Assembly: GCF_000224145.3 (NCBI RefSeq)
Contig: NC_020169.2
Coordinates: 3,244,957 to 3,308,956 of the forward strand
Source: Ciona intestinalis
Taxonomy: Eukaryota > Chordata > Ascidiacea > Phlebobranchia > Cionidae
DNA length: 64,000 nucleotides
Direction of reading: 5' to 3'
How positions within the stretch are numbered: position 1 is the first letter of the stretch; each line of letters begins with the position of its first letter. Of this stretch, positions 1 to 11,500 are shown piece by piece. Position numbers and translations under genes: made by a program. The notes beneath the pieces are model-generated. The model was not told the DNA's origin. It saw only the letters and a list, made by a program, of their open reading frames with translations, and did not search any database.

Positions 1-167
1 AAGAGAAACCATGAATCAGAAGCTTTCCATTGCTAAGCAAAACCATCATAAAAAGGTTGGTTTAAAATGAAACTGTTTTTCACTGATTTTTGCCAAAAGG
101 AAGATTGAATTGTAATTTAGTATGCAGCAGAGCCTACAAAAATGTTTGATTTACCTTTTCTTAATAG

Positions 168-1148
168 GTGATGGAAAGAGAAAATACGGTGAAGATGCAT
201 GGGAAAGAAATGATGCAAAAGATCCAACAAACCAGAGAGAATCAAAGGAAACTTGACAAAGAAATGGAGGAACATCTGAATGATATTGCCCAACATAAAG
301 TATGAAATAAATCTAGTTTTGTCTTTTTTATTTCAAAATGACAAAGAAATAAAGGAACATCTAAAATCTAAATGATATAGCCCAACATAGCATAGAATAT
401 AAACTTTTTTTTCACAAATGTGTCAAATGTGATATTCTTTACAGAAACAACTATTATTGCGAGCTACGAATACAGCGTTAAAAAACACGATGAACAAATC
501 TGTTCGAGCGCAAGCGATGCGGGAGGAATCTGAGAAAGGATGGAGGAGGAAACACACGGAGGTCCAGGAGCGTGATCAACAAGTGATACAGAGAACTAAG
601 GTGGATGTGTCGTGGTCTTATCAATAAACATAGTTGTAACTTGTATCTTGTATGCTTAGTGATTTTAGCAAGTGTAGTTGTATCTGTTTTTGGGCGAGAC
701 AATTAGCGGCAATTGCTCCAACCCAGTGATCACTAATTGCTTCTCCAAATTATCAGCCACATAAAAAAAAACATAACAATCCCCCACAAAGTAACATACT
801 TGGTAACTTCTAAGCTGGCACTCGGTGTATAAAACATAACATCCGTATTTAACGACTGTCATCTTCTGGCTATGCGAGGATAAGTTACATTACATTTACA
901 ATATTTTATTTGATTTGCAGGAGGATTTGGAAGCAAAGGAAAACCGAGTGAAAACTCATCTTCAGCTGAAGGAAGCTGCTTTTGAATTTTCTCGTTTTCA
1001 AGCTAAGATCAATGAAGCAGAAAGAGAAATTGTGAAGCGAAAATCTTCCAACTTTTCCCAGATGGCCCAACAAGCACAACTGACTGCGAACATTGGGAAA
1101 GGTCCAAGATCTTCATTTGTTAATTACTCTACTGTAAAGCTAGGTTAA
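168..1148 (+). CDS. C-terminal part of a coiled-coil protein (5' end outside window)
   Basis: Three in-phase exons are visible: 168-299, 445-600 and 921-1148, ending in TAA at 1146-1148. All junctions are phase 0 with clean AG/GT borders (ttaatag before 168, tttacag before 445, tttgcag before 921). The 171 visible residues are highly charged and rich in E, K, Q and R, with heptad-like spacing (for example EMEEHLNDIAQHK and EDLEAKENRVKTHL), so a long coiled coil is likely. The tail is less charged and ends VNYSTVKLG. I do not recognise the family with certainty; a ciliary/axonemal coiled-coil protein is only a guess from composition. The start and an unknown number of exons lie upstream of the window. 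Intron 300-444 holds a decayed copy of the preceding exon and intron 601-920 holds a SINE fragment. Confidence 0.8.
340..404 (+). repeat. Decayed duplicate of the upstream exon end inside the intron
   Basis: The stretch starting gacaaagaaat at 340 and containing gatatagcccaacata repeats the exon end at 257-310 (gacaaagaaat ... gatattgcccaacata) with substitutions and a small insertion. It lies in the intron just downstream of the copied exon, so it looks like a local tandem duplication that was not kept as coding sequence. Confidence 0.7.
692..898 (+). mobile_element. Composite SINE, 5'-truncated copy
   Basis: It shares the body of the SINE seen in full at 50.9-51.3 kb: the block around ggcaattgctccaaccca, then ttatcagccacat, cacaaagtaacatacttggt, a degenerate agctggcac, and the tail gataagttacattacat. 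The tRNA-like head is missing. It sits in an intron of the coiled-coil gene. Confidence 0.75.
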
Positions 1149-1590
1149 TTCTAACTAGGCTTAATTAGAATTTCAAACATAATAGTGGTGAAAATTGGTA
1201 AAGATTTAATAGTACTAGTCTACTATTTTCCATAAATATTGAGGGTCCAACGAATTCCGTTGCAGTATTAGGACGTATGTTATAATTGCACCATTCTTCA
1301 CTGTATAAGAATTTATATTTTATATATATATTCGTTTTTGTACTTGTACTGTATAATCCATTGCAATGTTTGCTTTTTAGTTTTAGTAAACTGACATACT
1401 GTGGTATTCCTGTGTTATTTTGCTAAAACAAACAGTTTTGCAGCCACTAAAACAGCAGTATAACACTTTCTATCTAGAAAATCATACCCATTCATACTAA
1501 TAATAATTTATTTATTTGACCAAAACAATAGCTCAGCTTGAAACTTCCATGTCTGATATAATTTGAAAAAGAAAAAGTTCCACCTGTTGT
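1149..1590. other. Convergent 3' intergenic region
   Basis: Two genes end here tail to tail. On the minus strand AATAAATAAATTATT (plus 1507-1516 reads tttatttatt) lies about 75 bp past the NDUFA10-like stop and is a good polyadenylation signal. No clear AATAAA was seen for the plus-strand coiled-coil gene. No further gene is evident. Confidence 0.6.
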
Positions 1591-3327
1591 TCAAATTCTT
1601 CGCAGGAAATTGTGAGGATGTTGTGGTTTCAAAGGAATCCACGTATCACCTTCCCCAACACAGTAACCCTTAGGGTACCTGCTGTCCCAATTATCTCGTT
1701 CTGTTTCATAAAGCAATTGGGTCCACTGCTGTGACCAAAGCTCCTCAATCGGACAGTAGATATACCGAGTGCATCGGAAGGAATCATTCATAGCATTTCT
1801 CATCACACGCTTTAGCTGACTGTTGTCAATGTCCCACAAGTTAGTTGGACTTAACATATTCGGCAAAGCATCCAGTTCTTCAATAACCTAAATTTGAAAA
1901 TAAATTATATATATATATATATATAATTTATTATATTTACTAAATTTTTATTAAACCAACATAATGTATTTAAAAAGTTGCCCAACCAAGATACTGATTA
2001 TGAAAACCCCAATACAGTGTTGAGCAAAAGTTAAACTAATATTATTTAAAACAATATAAAATGGCCAACAAAAACAAACATATCTACCTTTGCCATAGGT
2101 GGCTGAAAATCTTACAGTTACAAGAAAAACAAGCCAGCTCTAAATTTTCCACACTTGAAGTGAATTTATTAGAAAATAATACGTTAGAGTAAAATTAATT
2201 TCACAATTTTATATGTTTTGCTTATGTAACCCCTGCATTTAAAACGTTAGGCCTCTAAAGGTTTACCTCAATAACTGGTCGTGGATTATTCCAATCCAAT
2301 TCCACCACGTTAACTCCTCTTTCCTCAGCTTCAGGTATATACGATGTTCGGTAAGCATCTTCAACCCTTTTATAGAAATCCAATGGTAGTTTCTTCTCTG
2401 CCTCGTTATTACCAGCTTGCACGTTCTCATAGCATTGCTCAGGCGAAGCATCCAAGTAAAAAACAACCTGGAAAATAAAAGGGCATAAAAATGTAACTTT
2501 TTTTACCATATTTAATATGTTCAATACAAATTTTTAAAGGATGGGTATGCAAATTATTTTTTTTTGTCATATTTTTGTCAGTTATAAATCAATGATAATT
2601 AGTTTAATTATTACATGGAACTTTACAAAAAGAGAATACACACTTGTGGTGGAATTAAGTCTTCATCCAAGTAGTCCCTGTGCAGGAGGTAGAAATCCCA
2701 GAATCGTTTATCGATCCAACCCATCTGTTTCATTGCACGAGCGAAGACATCATCGCTGTAGAATTGACGAACCATGGTAACGCCTCGTCCATACCAGAGT
2801 AGGTAAGCGAGTGCATCACAATACTGCAAGGTGCGCATGACAAGCTTGTTGCTCTGGTATCTGCATGTGTGCACGTAATCAGCAGGCTCTTGGCAGAAAT
2901 GATCGTTGCAAAGGTTTCTAGACATCTGTAGCACCGATTTTGGGTTGGTGTACCATTCCATCATCTTTGGAGCTGTAACTTGCTTTGAGGAATCTCTTTC
3001 CACATCGTAATTTATTGATACATTGCCATAGAACTTTAGATCTAACTTTTGGGCAAACTCCTCGGCAAATGCAGTCTTCCCGACACCGATGTTGCCTTCT
3101 GTCACAAAGATCTTGCACCACTTATCGTAATCTAGATGGTGGCGAGGGTCACGATAGACCTTGAACTTCACTCGTTGATAGGCATCGCCTAGAGTATCAA
3201 GTAATGTGGCATACCCTGCATGGCTTTGCAGAGCAATGCTACCAATTTTGTTCACCTCCTTTAGACCAGCGTTTGTCACGACTTTACTGCACCTTTGTAA
3301 TAGGTTTGATGCCCTGCTCTGCAGCAT
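1591..3327 (-). CDS. NDUFA10: NADH dehydrogenase 1 alpha subcomplex subunit 10-like (complex I)
   Basis: Three exons, read on the minus strand: 3327-2644, 2467-2267 and 1887-1591, all joined in phase 0, giving 393 residues (human NDUFA10 is about 355). The N-terminus is rich in R, K, S and A with no acids in the first 20 residues, as expected for a mitochondrial targeting peptide. Residues 77-86 carry the P-loop EGNIGVGKTA of the deoxynucleoside-kinase fold. The C-terminal half has the family-type LDASPEQCYENVQ and ends with the GEGDTWIPLK-like segment that matches the end of NDUFA10. This is an accessory subunit of respiratory complex I in the inner mitochondrial membrane, with a kinase fold but a structural role. 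The gene diverges from the hormone gene at 4.8 kb. Family assignment is from remembered similarity and is strong. Confidence 0.93.
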
Positions 3328-4639
3328 TGTGCAATGGGTTTTTAATGAACACAGATATAAAAAATAAAGTGGCCTAACACATTTATTTAGATAAATATTT
3401 TCTGCAAAGCTCCTAAAAAAAAGGTTTTAATTCACTCTTTATTGATCGAGATTTTGTATAATATGTGTTCAAGTTCTATAATGTACACAAAACAGATCAT
3501 ACAGTTTTCACAACTGGTGTATGTTATGTAGTATACTGTGTTCTGTGTACGAGTGTACCTATTGACGTGTTCACAAACCCAAATATTTAGATTTAATAAG
3601 ATCTACATTGCTTAGTTACGTAATTTGAAAATATCACCTATAGGTTTATATTAGTCAAATTAGTCTACTCTACACACTGTAACACAAACTTCCATTCTAA
3701 GATTTTCACACTGTTAGCAAACTCGGTGGATCCTGAATGTCAATTCAATATTCACCCTCTACCGCCACCTTCCGGACAGACTTTATGACAGAAGACATCA
3801 AATAGAAAACCAACAGACAATATTTTAAAAGATAAAAAATACTTGATTAGTTGTTTTAAGCATAAATATACGGACTGTTGCTTGACGCTTTATGTTTCAC
3901 TTGTTTTTCACATTCTGTAAACAACCTGAAACATTTTGAGCTATTTTTACATAGCGAAAACCGGTCCATCCACATTAAACAGAAAGAGATCAGGGCTAAT
4001 TTTATACATTTACTTAAAAGCATCCAAGCGTCCGTACTGATGATAAAACTGGATATTTTCTGAGAATACCACTGACAGAAGAAAACAGTTACGCACATTA
4101 TCGCTTTGTTAACGCAACCATGTCTATCTAAAATGAACTACTCATCCAATTAATCATCTAGCTTACGGAGACATCCCGACGCTTTCAATGCCGATGGAGA
4201 TGCAGATAAATCTAAAAACGGAGAAGCGAATAACCAGGACGAATTGTCTTTGACGTAATTCTTGCATAATTCAATATTATTGATGTAAAATTGACGGTTC
4301 TGTACCTCGTCATATAAGTTTATATTTAGGAACAAAGCGTTGGAGAAACAAACCTTACCGTAATACCATTACACTGCGTGAGTACGTAACCGGTGTCGTA
4401 ATATTTCTACGTCAACGCAATGGTTTTTTTCTTAACGTTAAGGTCGCATCTCGATGAAAAAAAAGATCGAAATCTCTCACTTTGCCTAATTAGCCCGGGC
4501 CCGCGCACTCTTTTTCTTTGCGGTCGCGTGTTATCAATTTCAAGCGACCAAAGATCTTGAGGCTGCTTATCGTATCAACCATATTTTTTTGGCTTGGCGA
4601 GAACCTGTGATTAGTAAGTGCGGCATTAACCCAGTAGGA
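3328..4639. other. Divergent intergenic region between NDUFA10-like and GPB5-like genes
   Basis: About 1.3 kb with several short open frames that have no recognisable domains, no signal peptide and no splice support. It must hold the NDUFA10-like promoter and the upstream part of the hormone promoter. No repeat of either local family was seen. Confidence 0.5.
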
Positions 4640-4647
4640 TATATAAG
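4640..4647 (+). promoter_or_regulatory. TATA box of the GPB5-like gene
   Basis: TATATAAG at 4640-4647 is followed by a GC-richer stretch (gcgcacggacggag), placing a start of transcription near 4670. That is about 180 bases before the chosen ATG at 4848. A strong TATA box fits a tightly regulated, cell-type-specific gene better than a housekeeping one. Confidence 0.6.
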
Positions 4648-4847
4648 CGCACGGACGGAGCGATCGAGCTATCAGACCATTCTCGAGGCAGCAAAGCAAA
4701 GACGCCTGAGAGCGATTGAAAAATCTCATCAGCGAAGTAAACGAGTTCTTCCACGAATTGATGACGATGATGCAATTAGCAAACTTATTCCCGAAGATGC
4801 AGGAAGACCAATCAGCGATGTGCGTGGTGTGTAGCAGAAGTGGAAAC

Positions 4848-5518
4848 ATGAACAGCATTGCCGTTCTGCGAATGTTTTTGTGTGTATCAGTCGCAGCTAC
4901 GTTTGTAGAAGCTTCTACAAGTATAAATCCAAAATCGTTTATTCACGAACTTTCCAAGCGTACCACCAGCGCGAACGGAATAAATATCCGACTTCGGCGA
5001 TCGTTACAGCCGGACACCGTCGACTTCTCGTTTCAAAGTTTTTCCTCTGAAACCTTGCTAGAACGCGTGGCAAGATCAAGCTCACGATTCAGCGCCAGCT
5101 TCAGGAAATCGGCGATACCACACAGAGGCACAACATGCAACACCTGCTTGTTGACAAGACGGAACCATAGACATCGGCTTCCAAGAAGAAGGGGCTGCCA
5201 TAACAAAACTTACACCCGTATTCAAAAATGCGAAGGATACTGCGAGTCATACGAAGTAAGTTGAATTTAAACACTTGTATCCTAATTCACTAAAGTATTA
5301 AACTTAAACAGTTTTCTAACCTGCTTCTCTTTTCACAGATTCCTAAAGTCAACGATAGGATTGAAAGAATACACTCAGTTTGTACTGCGCAGACGACGCG
5401 AACAGTGAGAGTTGTCAATCCGTATTGCGAACCCGGAGTAAACCCTTTTTTTTACATCACCGTCCCCACATCTTGTAACTGTAGAAATTGCGATCCGACC
5501 AGGGCGATATGCTTGTAA
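4848..5518 (+). CDS. GPHB5: Glycoprotein hormone beta5 (thyrostimulin beta) precursor
   Basis: Two exons, 4848-5255 and 5339-5518, joined in phase 0; 195 residues. Chosen start: the ATG at 4848 gives a clear signal peptide (MNSIAVLRMFLCVSVAATFV); in-frame ATGs a little upstream would bury it. The C-terminal 100 residues have the cystine-knot pattern of beta5: C117, C128, C132, C151, C166, C182-N-C184, C187 and C194, with the hallmark blocks CEGYCESYE, YCEPGVNPF and SCNCRNC. These match human GPHB5 (CWGRCETWE, NCAPGVDPF, RCDCGAC). The intron falls between CESYE and the next strand, the position of the conserved intron of vertebrate hormone beta genes. The protein is secreted and should pair with the alpha2 subunit to activate a TSH-receptor-type GPCR. 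Odd: it is about 65 residues longer than human GPHB5 because of a spacer with a furin-like RLRR at 48-51. C97 or C100 is an extra cysteine. Confidence 0.92.
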
Positions 5519-8500
5519 TCTGGACGTTTACCCGTCCAAGAAGTTTCCTGGTAAACTATAGATGCGTCAGACTCTAAGACGATTAATAATCCAGTGACGT
5601 AGAATAACTATGCAAACGCTGCCTGAAAAGGCGCAGAGAGGCCAATATAAGATGCTCCGATGAAAGGTTTGTTTGGGATGAAACAGTTTCGAAAAACAAT
5701 CTCCTGGTTCGACCTTATCATCAATCAAGGTTCCCGCTTACGTCTTCGTCTTAATCCTTTGAAACCCGATTTTTCCGAATCTTTTCCGTTTGTTATTTGC
5801 ACATCTCTTCATTTGACTTTTGCTGTGAACTCGTATTTATTACAACAAAAATCGCAGAAACATTACGTGTGTTGAAAGATTTTCTTGGTATTTACTTAGT
5901 ACTACATAAAAGAGTATTTGTAAACCATGCTTGTTCGCCTGTCGACTATAACAAAGACAGACGTTGTAAAGTAAAAAGCGAAAAAAGTATCCACAGACTT
6001 ATAGCAATTTGATTAACAGGAAGAGTTAAATTAAAGAGTTTAAGTTTAAATTAAAGACTTTCAATTTTGGACCAGAATTCTTACTAGATCTGAATATCGG
6101 CAAGGAGTTGTCAAAATTTCAAATTCCGCGGTTTTACTAGTTTACCGTGAACGTATACCGACGGCTCGAATTCGACACTTAAATCTGTTGTCACTATACA
6201 CTAAAAGAATTGCGGCAAACAACGCAGGCGTGGCAAAGCCGCAAACAAAGGTTGGAACTGCCACAATTGGCGTCAGTGCATCCTAGAAAGGCATTTTATT
6301 TGCTTTTGATAAGGCGGCAATATTTCTCATTAAAAATGGCGATAACATTTAAAGGAAGGGATTTAAATCGTGGGAAGGCGGCTAAACATATAAATATTCA
6401 TGACCCCCTTCGCTAATATTCTATGTTTTTAAATTTAATTGCTGTCCGTGGAATCTGTAACTTGTAGGTATTCTATTCATTTATTAAAACCAAAGAAGTG
6501 TCTGCTTGAAACATTTTATTGAAATTTCATTTGGCTGTCACAACACCCGTATATTGCAAAGCGGAAAGCAGTTTTTATTAAAAGACGACCTAATGTTTTT
6601 TGAACGCAGGAAAAAGCAAGTATATAAACACAAATGAATTTGTGGACACCACAGCGGAGATACAAGGAACAGGACATGTGTTGCATTGGTCCTGTTAAGC
6701 GTGCGCAGCAGGCGAGTTGCAAGCTTGTACAAATGACTCGAAAGCTAGGGTGCTGATATGGTGCTGATAGATTCAAAACAGCGCCAACAGTCGCATCGAG
6801 TTGCCGATCTTATTGTTTTGATGACCACTCTTCCGCTACAAAAAAGTGGAATCTTATCTGAAATATAAGGAGATTTTACAAAATCATCTCATAAAAGAAA
6901 ACTATCTCATGCCTAATACTTAAAAAAGCATTAGATTTAAAAATATCACCTGAAAATAAAAACATATAAAAGAACTGTCCCATAAAACAAAAATAACAGC
7001 AAATATCTTGTAATATTGGCCATACTAAAAACCTCATCAATTTCTGTATAGGTTTACGCTAACAATGATTGACAGGTTAATTTCCATATTATGCCAGGGT
7101 CGCATTTACAAATCAAATATAACCGAGCGGCATTCCATTTACAAGCCGTATAAACTGGTGCTACCAGGATGCAGCTTGTTGCTGTAAACGTATAATTATA
7201 TTTAAAATTTCTAGGTCAATTGACGTGCGTCATTCTAGAGTTTATACGCAATATACGAAACCTATATTGCGCAGACCTTAAGCTTGTGATAGGATCACAA
7301 GTCGGTTAAAACGGAACCGTTCCGGGAATCCAACCTTGGTATTTTTAATGAACGTGTGCACATACAATGTATGACCAAACATCATCAATATTGTTAATAT
7401 ATCTTCTCGCAGAAGGGCAACTCATAGCTTTAACACTGGTGTCCTACATCGCGCACGCTGTGGCGGCATCAAGCTGCTTGGTTGTATACCATCTAATAAA
7501 CCCCAACGTACTTTGAGCTCTTAGGAAACCCAATGAGCTGCTTAGTGGTTGTAATATTAACAAACAGTGCATTATTATGGAAGACATTTATGTGGGGATT
7601 AATGTCAACGGCCTGGGATATATTTCTCCAGTGGGAATTGAAGTGAGACAGATATTGAATATACAATTTTCACTAAAAAGGCGCAAACCATTAAAATTAT
7701 AGTGCCGTACTATCTGTATGGGGTAAGACAGATATACGGTCAGCAGTTGATATTTTATATTTTCTGATCGTTTTTTAACAGTTACTACCAAAGCGAGAGT
7801 CGTAAGGATAAGGTTATATACTTTTGTAAAAAATATTTTTTTACTATCAATCGAGACGGTTAAAATGAAGAAAATATGGCCCATTTTACCCCAACCTACA
7901 CTACACAATGTTATTACTAGTTAAAATTTGTATTATAAGCGAATTTATTTGGTGCAAAATATGCTGCAAGAATCAGTAGAAATATTTCTCCCCGACAGAG
8001 TTTTGCTTTCAAAGATGTTTTTAATCGCATTGGATTTCAGATATTTCTTTTGGTTTGATTAGAATTACCGTGTTTTGTAAAAGCCGGATTTCTGCGTTTA
8101 ATTTGGTAATGAAACAGCCGTGAGCTCATTAATCATCTTCTATCTGTTGGAATCGTAGACTCGGTGACTGGTGCCCGCGTCGAATTATACGAGTAATCCA
8201 TGATCGAGCTATTGCGTCGCACATGTGCTTTGATTATAGAAACGATGACCAGCTTTGTTTCGTAGTTTGCGCTTTGCGTTGGAAAGCAGAAGATCCGACT
8301 CGCTTAATCTTACACTTGGTGCCTTGTTTAACGACAAGAGGAGGTGCGTTTCTTATCTATAAATTAATAACAGGTCATAAGATGCAGGCCCGCACTCACT
8401 CTTTTGTTCAGAGTAATTGTCATCTCGCCTTGTCCTTTGTCCAAACCAAGCCTAACCCTATTATTACCGCTGCCAAATCCCGCTTTTCCACAAAATGACG

Positions 8501-11500
8501 ACGCGCAAACGGAATTTAATTAAACAAGGCCGCTGTCTTAAAAATAACATCGAACTAAGCTTCCCATTTCCAGAAACCGACCGCAGGTAAATACATAACT
8601 GCCGGATTAAAGCTTGGCGTTGGTTGGTAGAGATATTGAAGATTTTGCGCGCAACCAAAATACGATAATCGCTTCAGTTCTGTATGGCGACCGCTTCACT
8701 CTTGCTGATCAAGACATTCATTTTAAAGTCAACAAAGGCCCTTTAGTACCACACCCCCGGTTAATCCTGCTGCTCTATAATAAACATGCGGCTAACATAG
8801 GATTTAAATAACCTGCTTTCAAAGCGACTATACATAAACCCTACGTTAAATATAGAACTTGAATGCTAATCTAATTTAACGGTTTTCGAATGAGGTGTTA
8901 TTTTGGGTGGGCCCTTTTTAGGCTTCTATACAGACAAGGTGAAACGAGTACAGTACCGTGGCGGCGAACGATGAGTGGTGTTTCTGTCATAATGGTTTAT
9001 GCGCCAGCGATTACCACGGCTTCAGCAGGTTATGTAATCCACGTTGGTGAAACTTACATAACGTTTCGTCTCTGTTTAAATCGATGTATCTATAGCCGGG
9101 TCGTTCTAAAGTCATGCGGGTAGCCGAGTCAGCTTCTTTATGCCACAGCGCAATGCACTCAGGCTGACTTTAGGAGATTACTGTTTTGGGGTTCGGTTAT
9201 CTGATGCTAAAAATAAATGTTTATAAGAGCTCGCCACGCGATGTTTGTTACGTCATAAACAGTCCTGCCGTTTGAAGGCGATCTGATCGCGAATCGGGCT
9301 CGCCGAAGTTGACACGTGAAACAAGGACCAATAAATTTTGCGGCTTGGCGGTACACTGATGACGCGGACACTCGTTATCTCATCATAACGTATAGACCAT
9401 CAACTGAAAACAAACGCATAGTGCCAGCGGTCCACGGCGCGGTTGGACAAGGGTTATCACAGATCGTGGAATGCAAAGCGGTCTGACTTCGCCCAACGAT
9501 CGGAGAAGAGCAAGATGGAACAAAATCACCGAATTTAACGAGGCATCGCGTGCTAGGACCGTACACACAGCTGTTTCGAGCGAAAACAAAACGCATGGGG
9601 ATTGTGGTAAAACTGCGCGTGGATTGCCAACTCGTTCTAGGTGTGTATTGCCGTGCCATGGAACGGGCAATGTCTTTGTTTGTATACATATTATAGCAGT
9701 TGTTTAGAAGGGTTAGGGCCGACTGTGTGATTGACAGCATGGTCGAAAGTGAACTGACAAAATCTTAAGTTTTAATTCAACGCAATTTATTTACACGTCT
9801 CGGTTGGACAACAAATCAATCGAAATCAGGATCTCCGAGTGTGGGTGGCGGTTTGTATCCCAAGTATGATATCTTAATACGATCTATGGTGACAGTCACA
9901 GTATACCTCCCAATATGCATGACGGTCAAAAACCAATACGTTATCTGTTGCTGTTTTAAACAATCGGGAGCATCTTACGTGATTTAGCGGAATTTTAAGT
10001 AGAAAACGAAGCTCCATTTTGGACCGACGACCCGGACACCCATGCATACGTTTAATTAAGATGTCCTTTAATCGGATCATCATCTTTGATAGCCGTGAAT
10101 TTGAAAGAACAAAAGAATTGAGTCATCTCTAATTCCGGGGCTATAGGAACCACATATCGCAGTGCCCTCTTCCGTCCCTAAACCAGCGGTCGCGCTGGCG
10201 GCCCTGCAGGTATTCCTGACTGTTTGTTTGGGATTGTGACCCAAGTTGTCGTTAGTTGCAACACTTCTAGATCGGCGTGGTGGATTTCGACGAAAGCATG
10301 ACGTAGTTAACGGCCAGTGTAGCCATAGCGGTCTGTAGAAACATCATCCAGCGTTCCGCAACGCACAACTATTTATCGACCAAAACTCGCCGGTAAATAG
10401 ACCTTCGCACGCTCGAAAACACAAACAATATAGCTCGGTAAAGTGTTACCAGCATTCTATGCTCAATTTGACTTAATTTATTACAGTTTAATCTGGCGAT
10501 GGGGACCGAGTAATAAAAATCGGATTTTGATGTAAACTTAAACGTAAACAGGACGTTTAAAACACACCTGTTCATTGCTTTACGTATAAGTCATGTATAC
10601 AGCGCATTTAAAACTATAAAGTGTTTGGCGAATTAAAGGTTTTTTGTTAAACAGGTACCGTCCGCAACTATAACGAGTAATCCGATTTACCCCGAACTGT
10701 TTAAGCTTTTTTAAGTGGAGCCGGATCGCCCGAGTGAAAGGCCACTTTATGAGCGAAAAATGACGCTGCAAGTGCCGCCAAATCAAAAGCATTTAAGAAA
10801 ACATACTGGATTTTTATGGCACTTATTAGTTCTCGAGTCATTTCTGGCAACACTGAAAATTTACGCAACTATTATAAATTTCCTACAATAATGTTTGGGA
10901 AGTTCCATACAGTGACATACAAATATTTGTTCCAAAGTGTTTCATATAAGAATAAAGGTCATGTTTACGTCAATGTTAGGACGTTATGTGGCGAGAGGAC
11001 CAACATCACGTTTTGCTTCGTGATGTGGGAGAGTCGTGGCGACACGACTAAGCGATAAACAACGCTTCCTTTCATTCTTTTCTCCTCCCGGCTCGCATGC
11101 CTGAAGATGCATAAACCGACACTTTCTATTTTCGAAATCATTGCCTAATTAGTCGGGTTGTCGAAATTCCGGAATCGCGGTTTGAATAGCAACGAGGCCT
11201 AAACCTGGATTATCACTAGAGCCGTCTGCTTATCAGACTCCGGACTCTATTTACCGTTAATTAATAGCGCTTCATCAGGGACAACAAAACCTAAAGCGAA
11301 GCGCCGAGTTTTCTAATTAACCAGGACGTCAATCTGGCACGGGGTCCCAGATCCTGTTGACAATTTGTCAACGTTATACTTGCACGCTACAGTGCAAATG
11401 AATCATCGTTAAATTGCTTAAAATGATGCCACATCTTGCGATAAGAGTATACGACGTCGTCGTATCGAAGGCAAAGCAAACAGTTGAGCAGTGATACCGG

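Noticed and set aside
4150-4335. 61-codon minus-strand open frame upstream of the hormone gene
   Set aside because: No domain, no signal peptide and no splice partner; length is unremarkable for this base composition.
5800-5875. Minus-strand CFCDFCC with exact C-x-C-x-x-C spacing
   Set aside because: A stop codon lies directly before it in the same frame, so it cannot be the end of a hormone exon.
6195-6260. Minus-strand LCHACVVCRNSFSV followed by a stop, considered as the last exon of GPHA2
   Set aside because: Cysteine spacing is C-x-x-C-x-x-C, not C-x-C-x-x-C; no lone upstream Cys at the right distance and no convincing acceptor; 10 kb from exon 2.
10120-10200. Minus-strand GHCDMWFL stop, resembling the CDMC end of human GPHA2
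   Set aside because: Only one cysteine; the knot cysteines are absent. Chance similarity.
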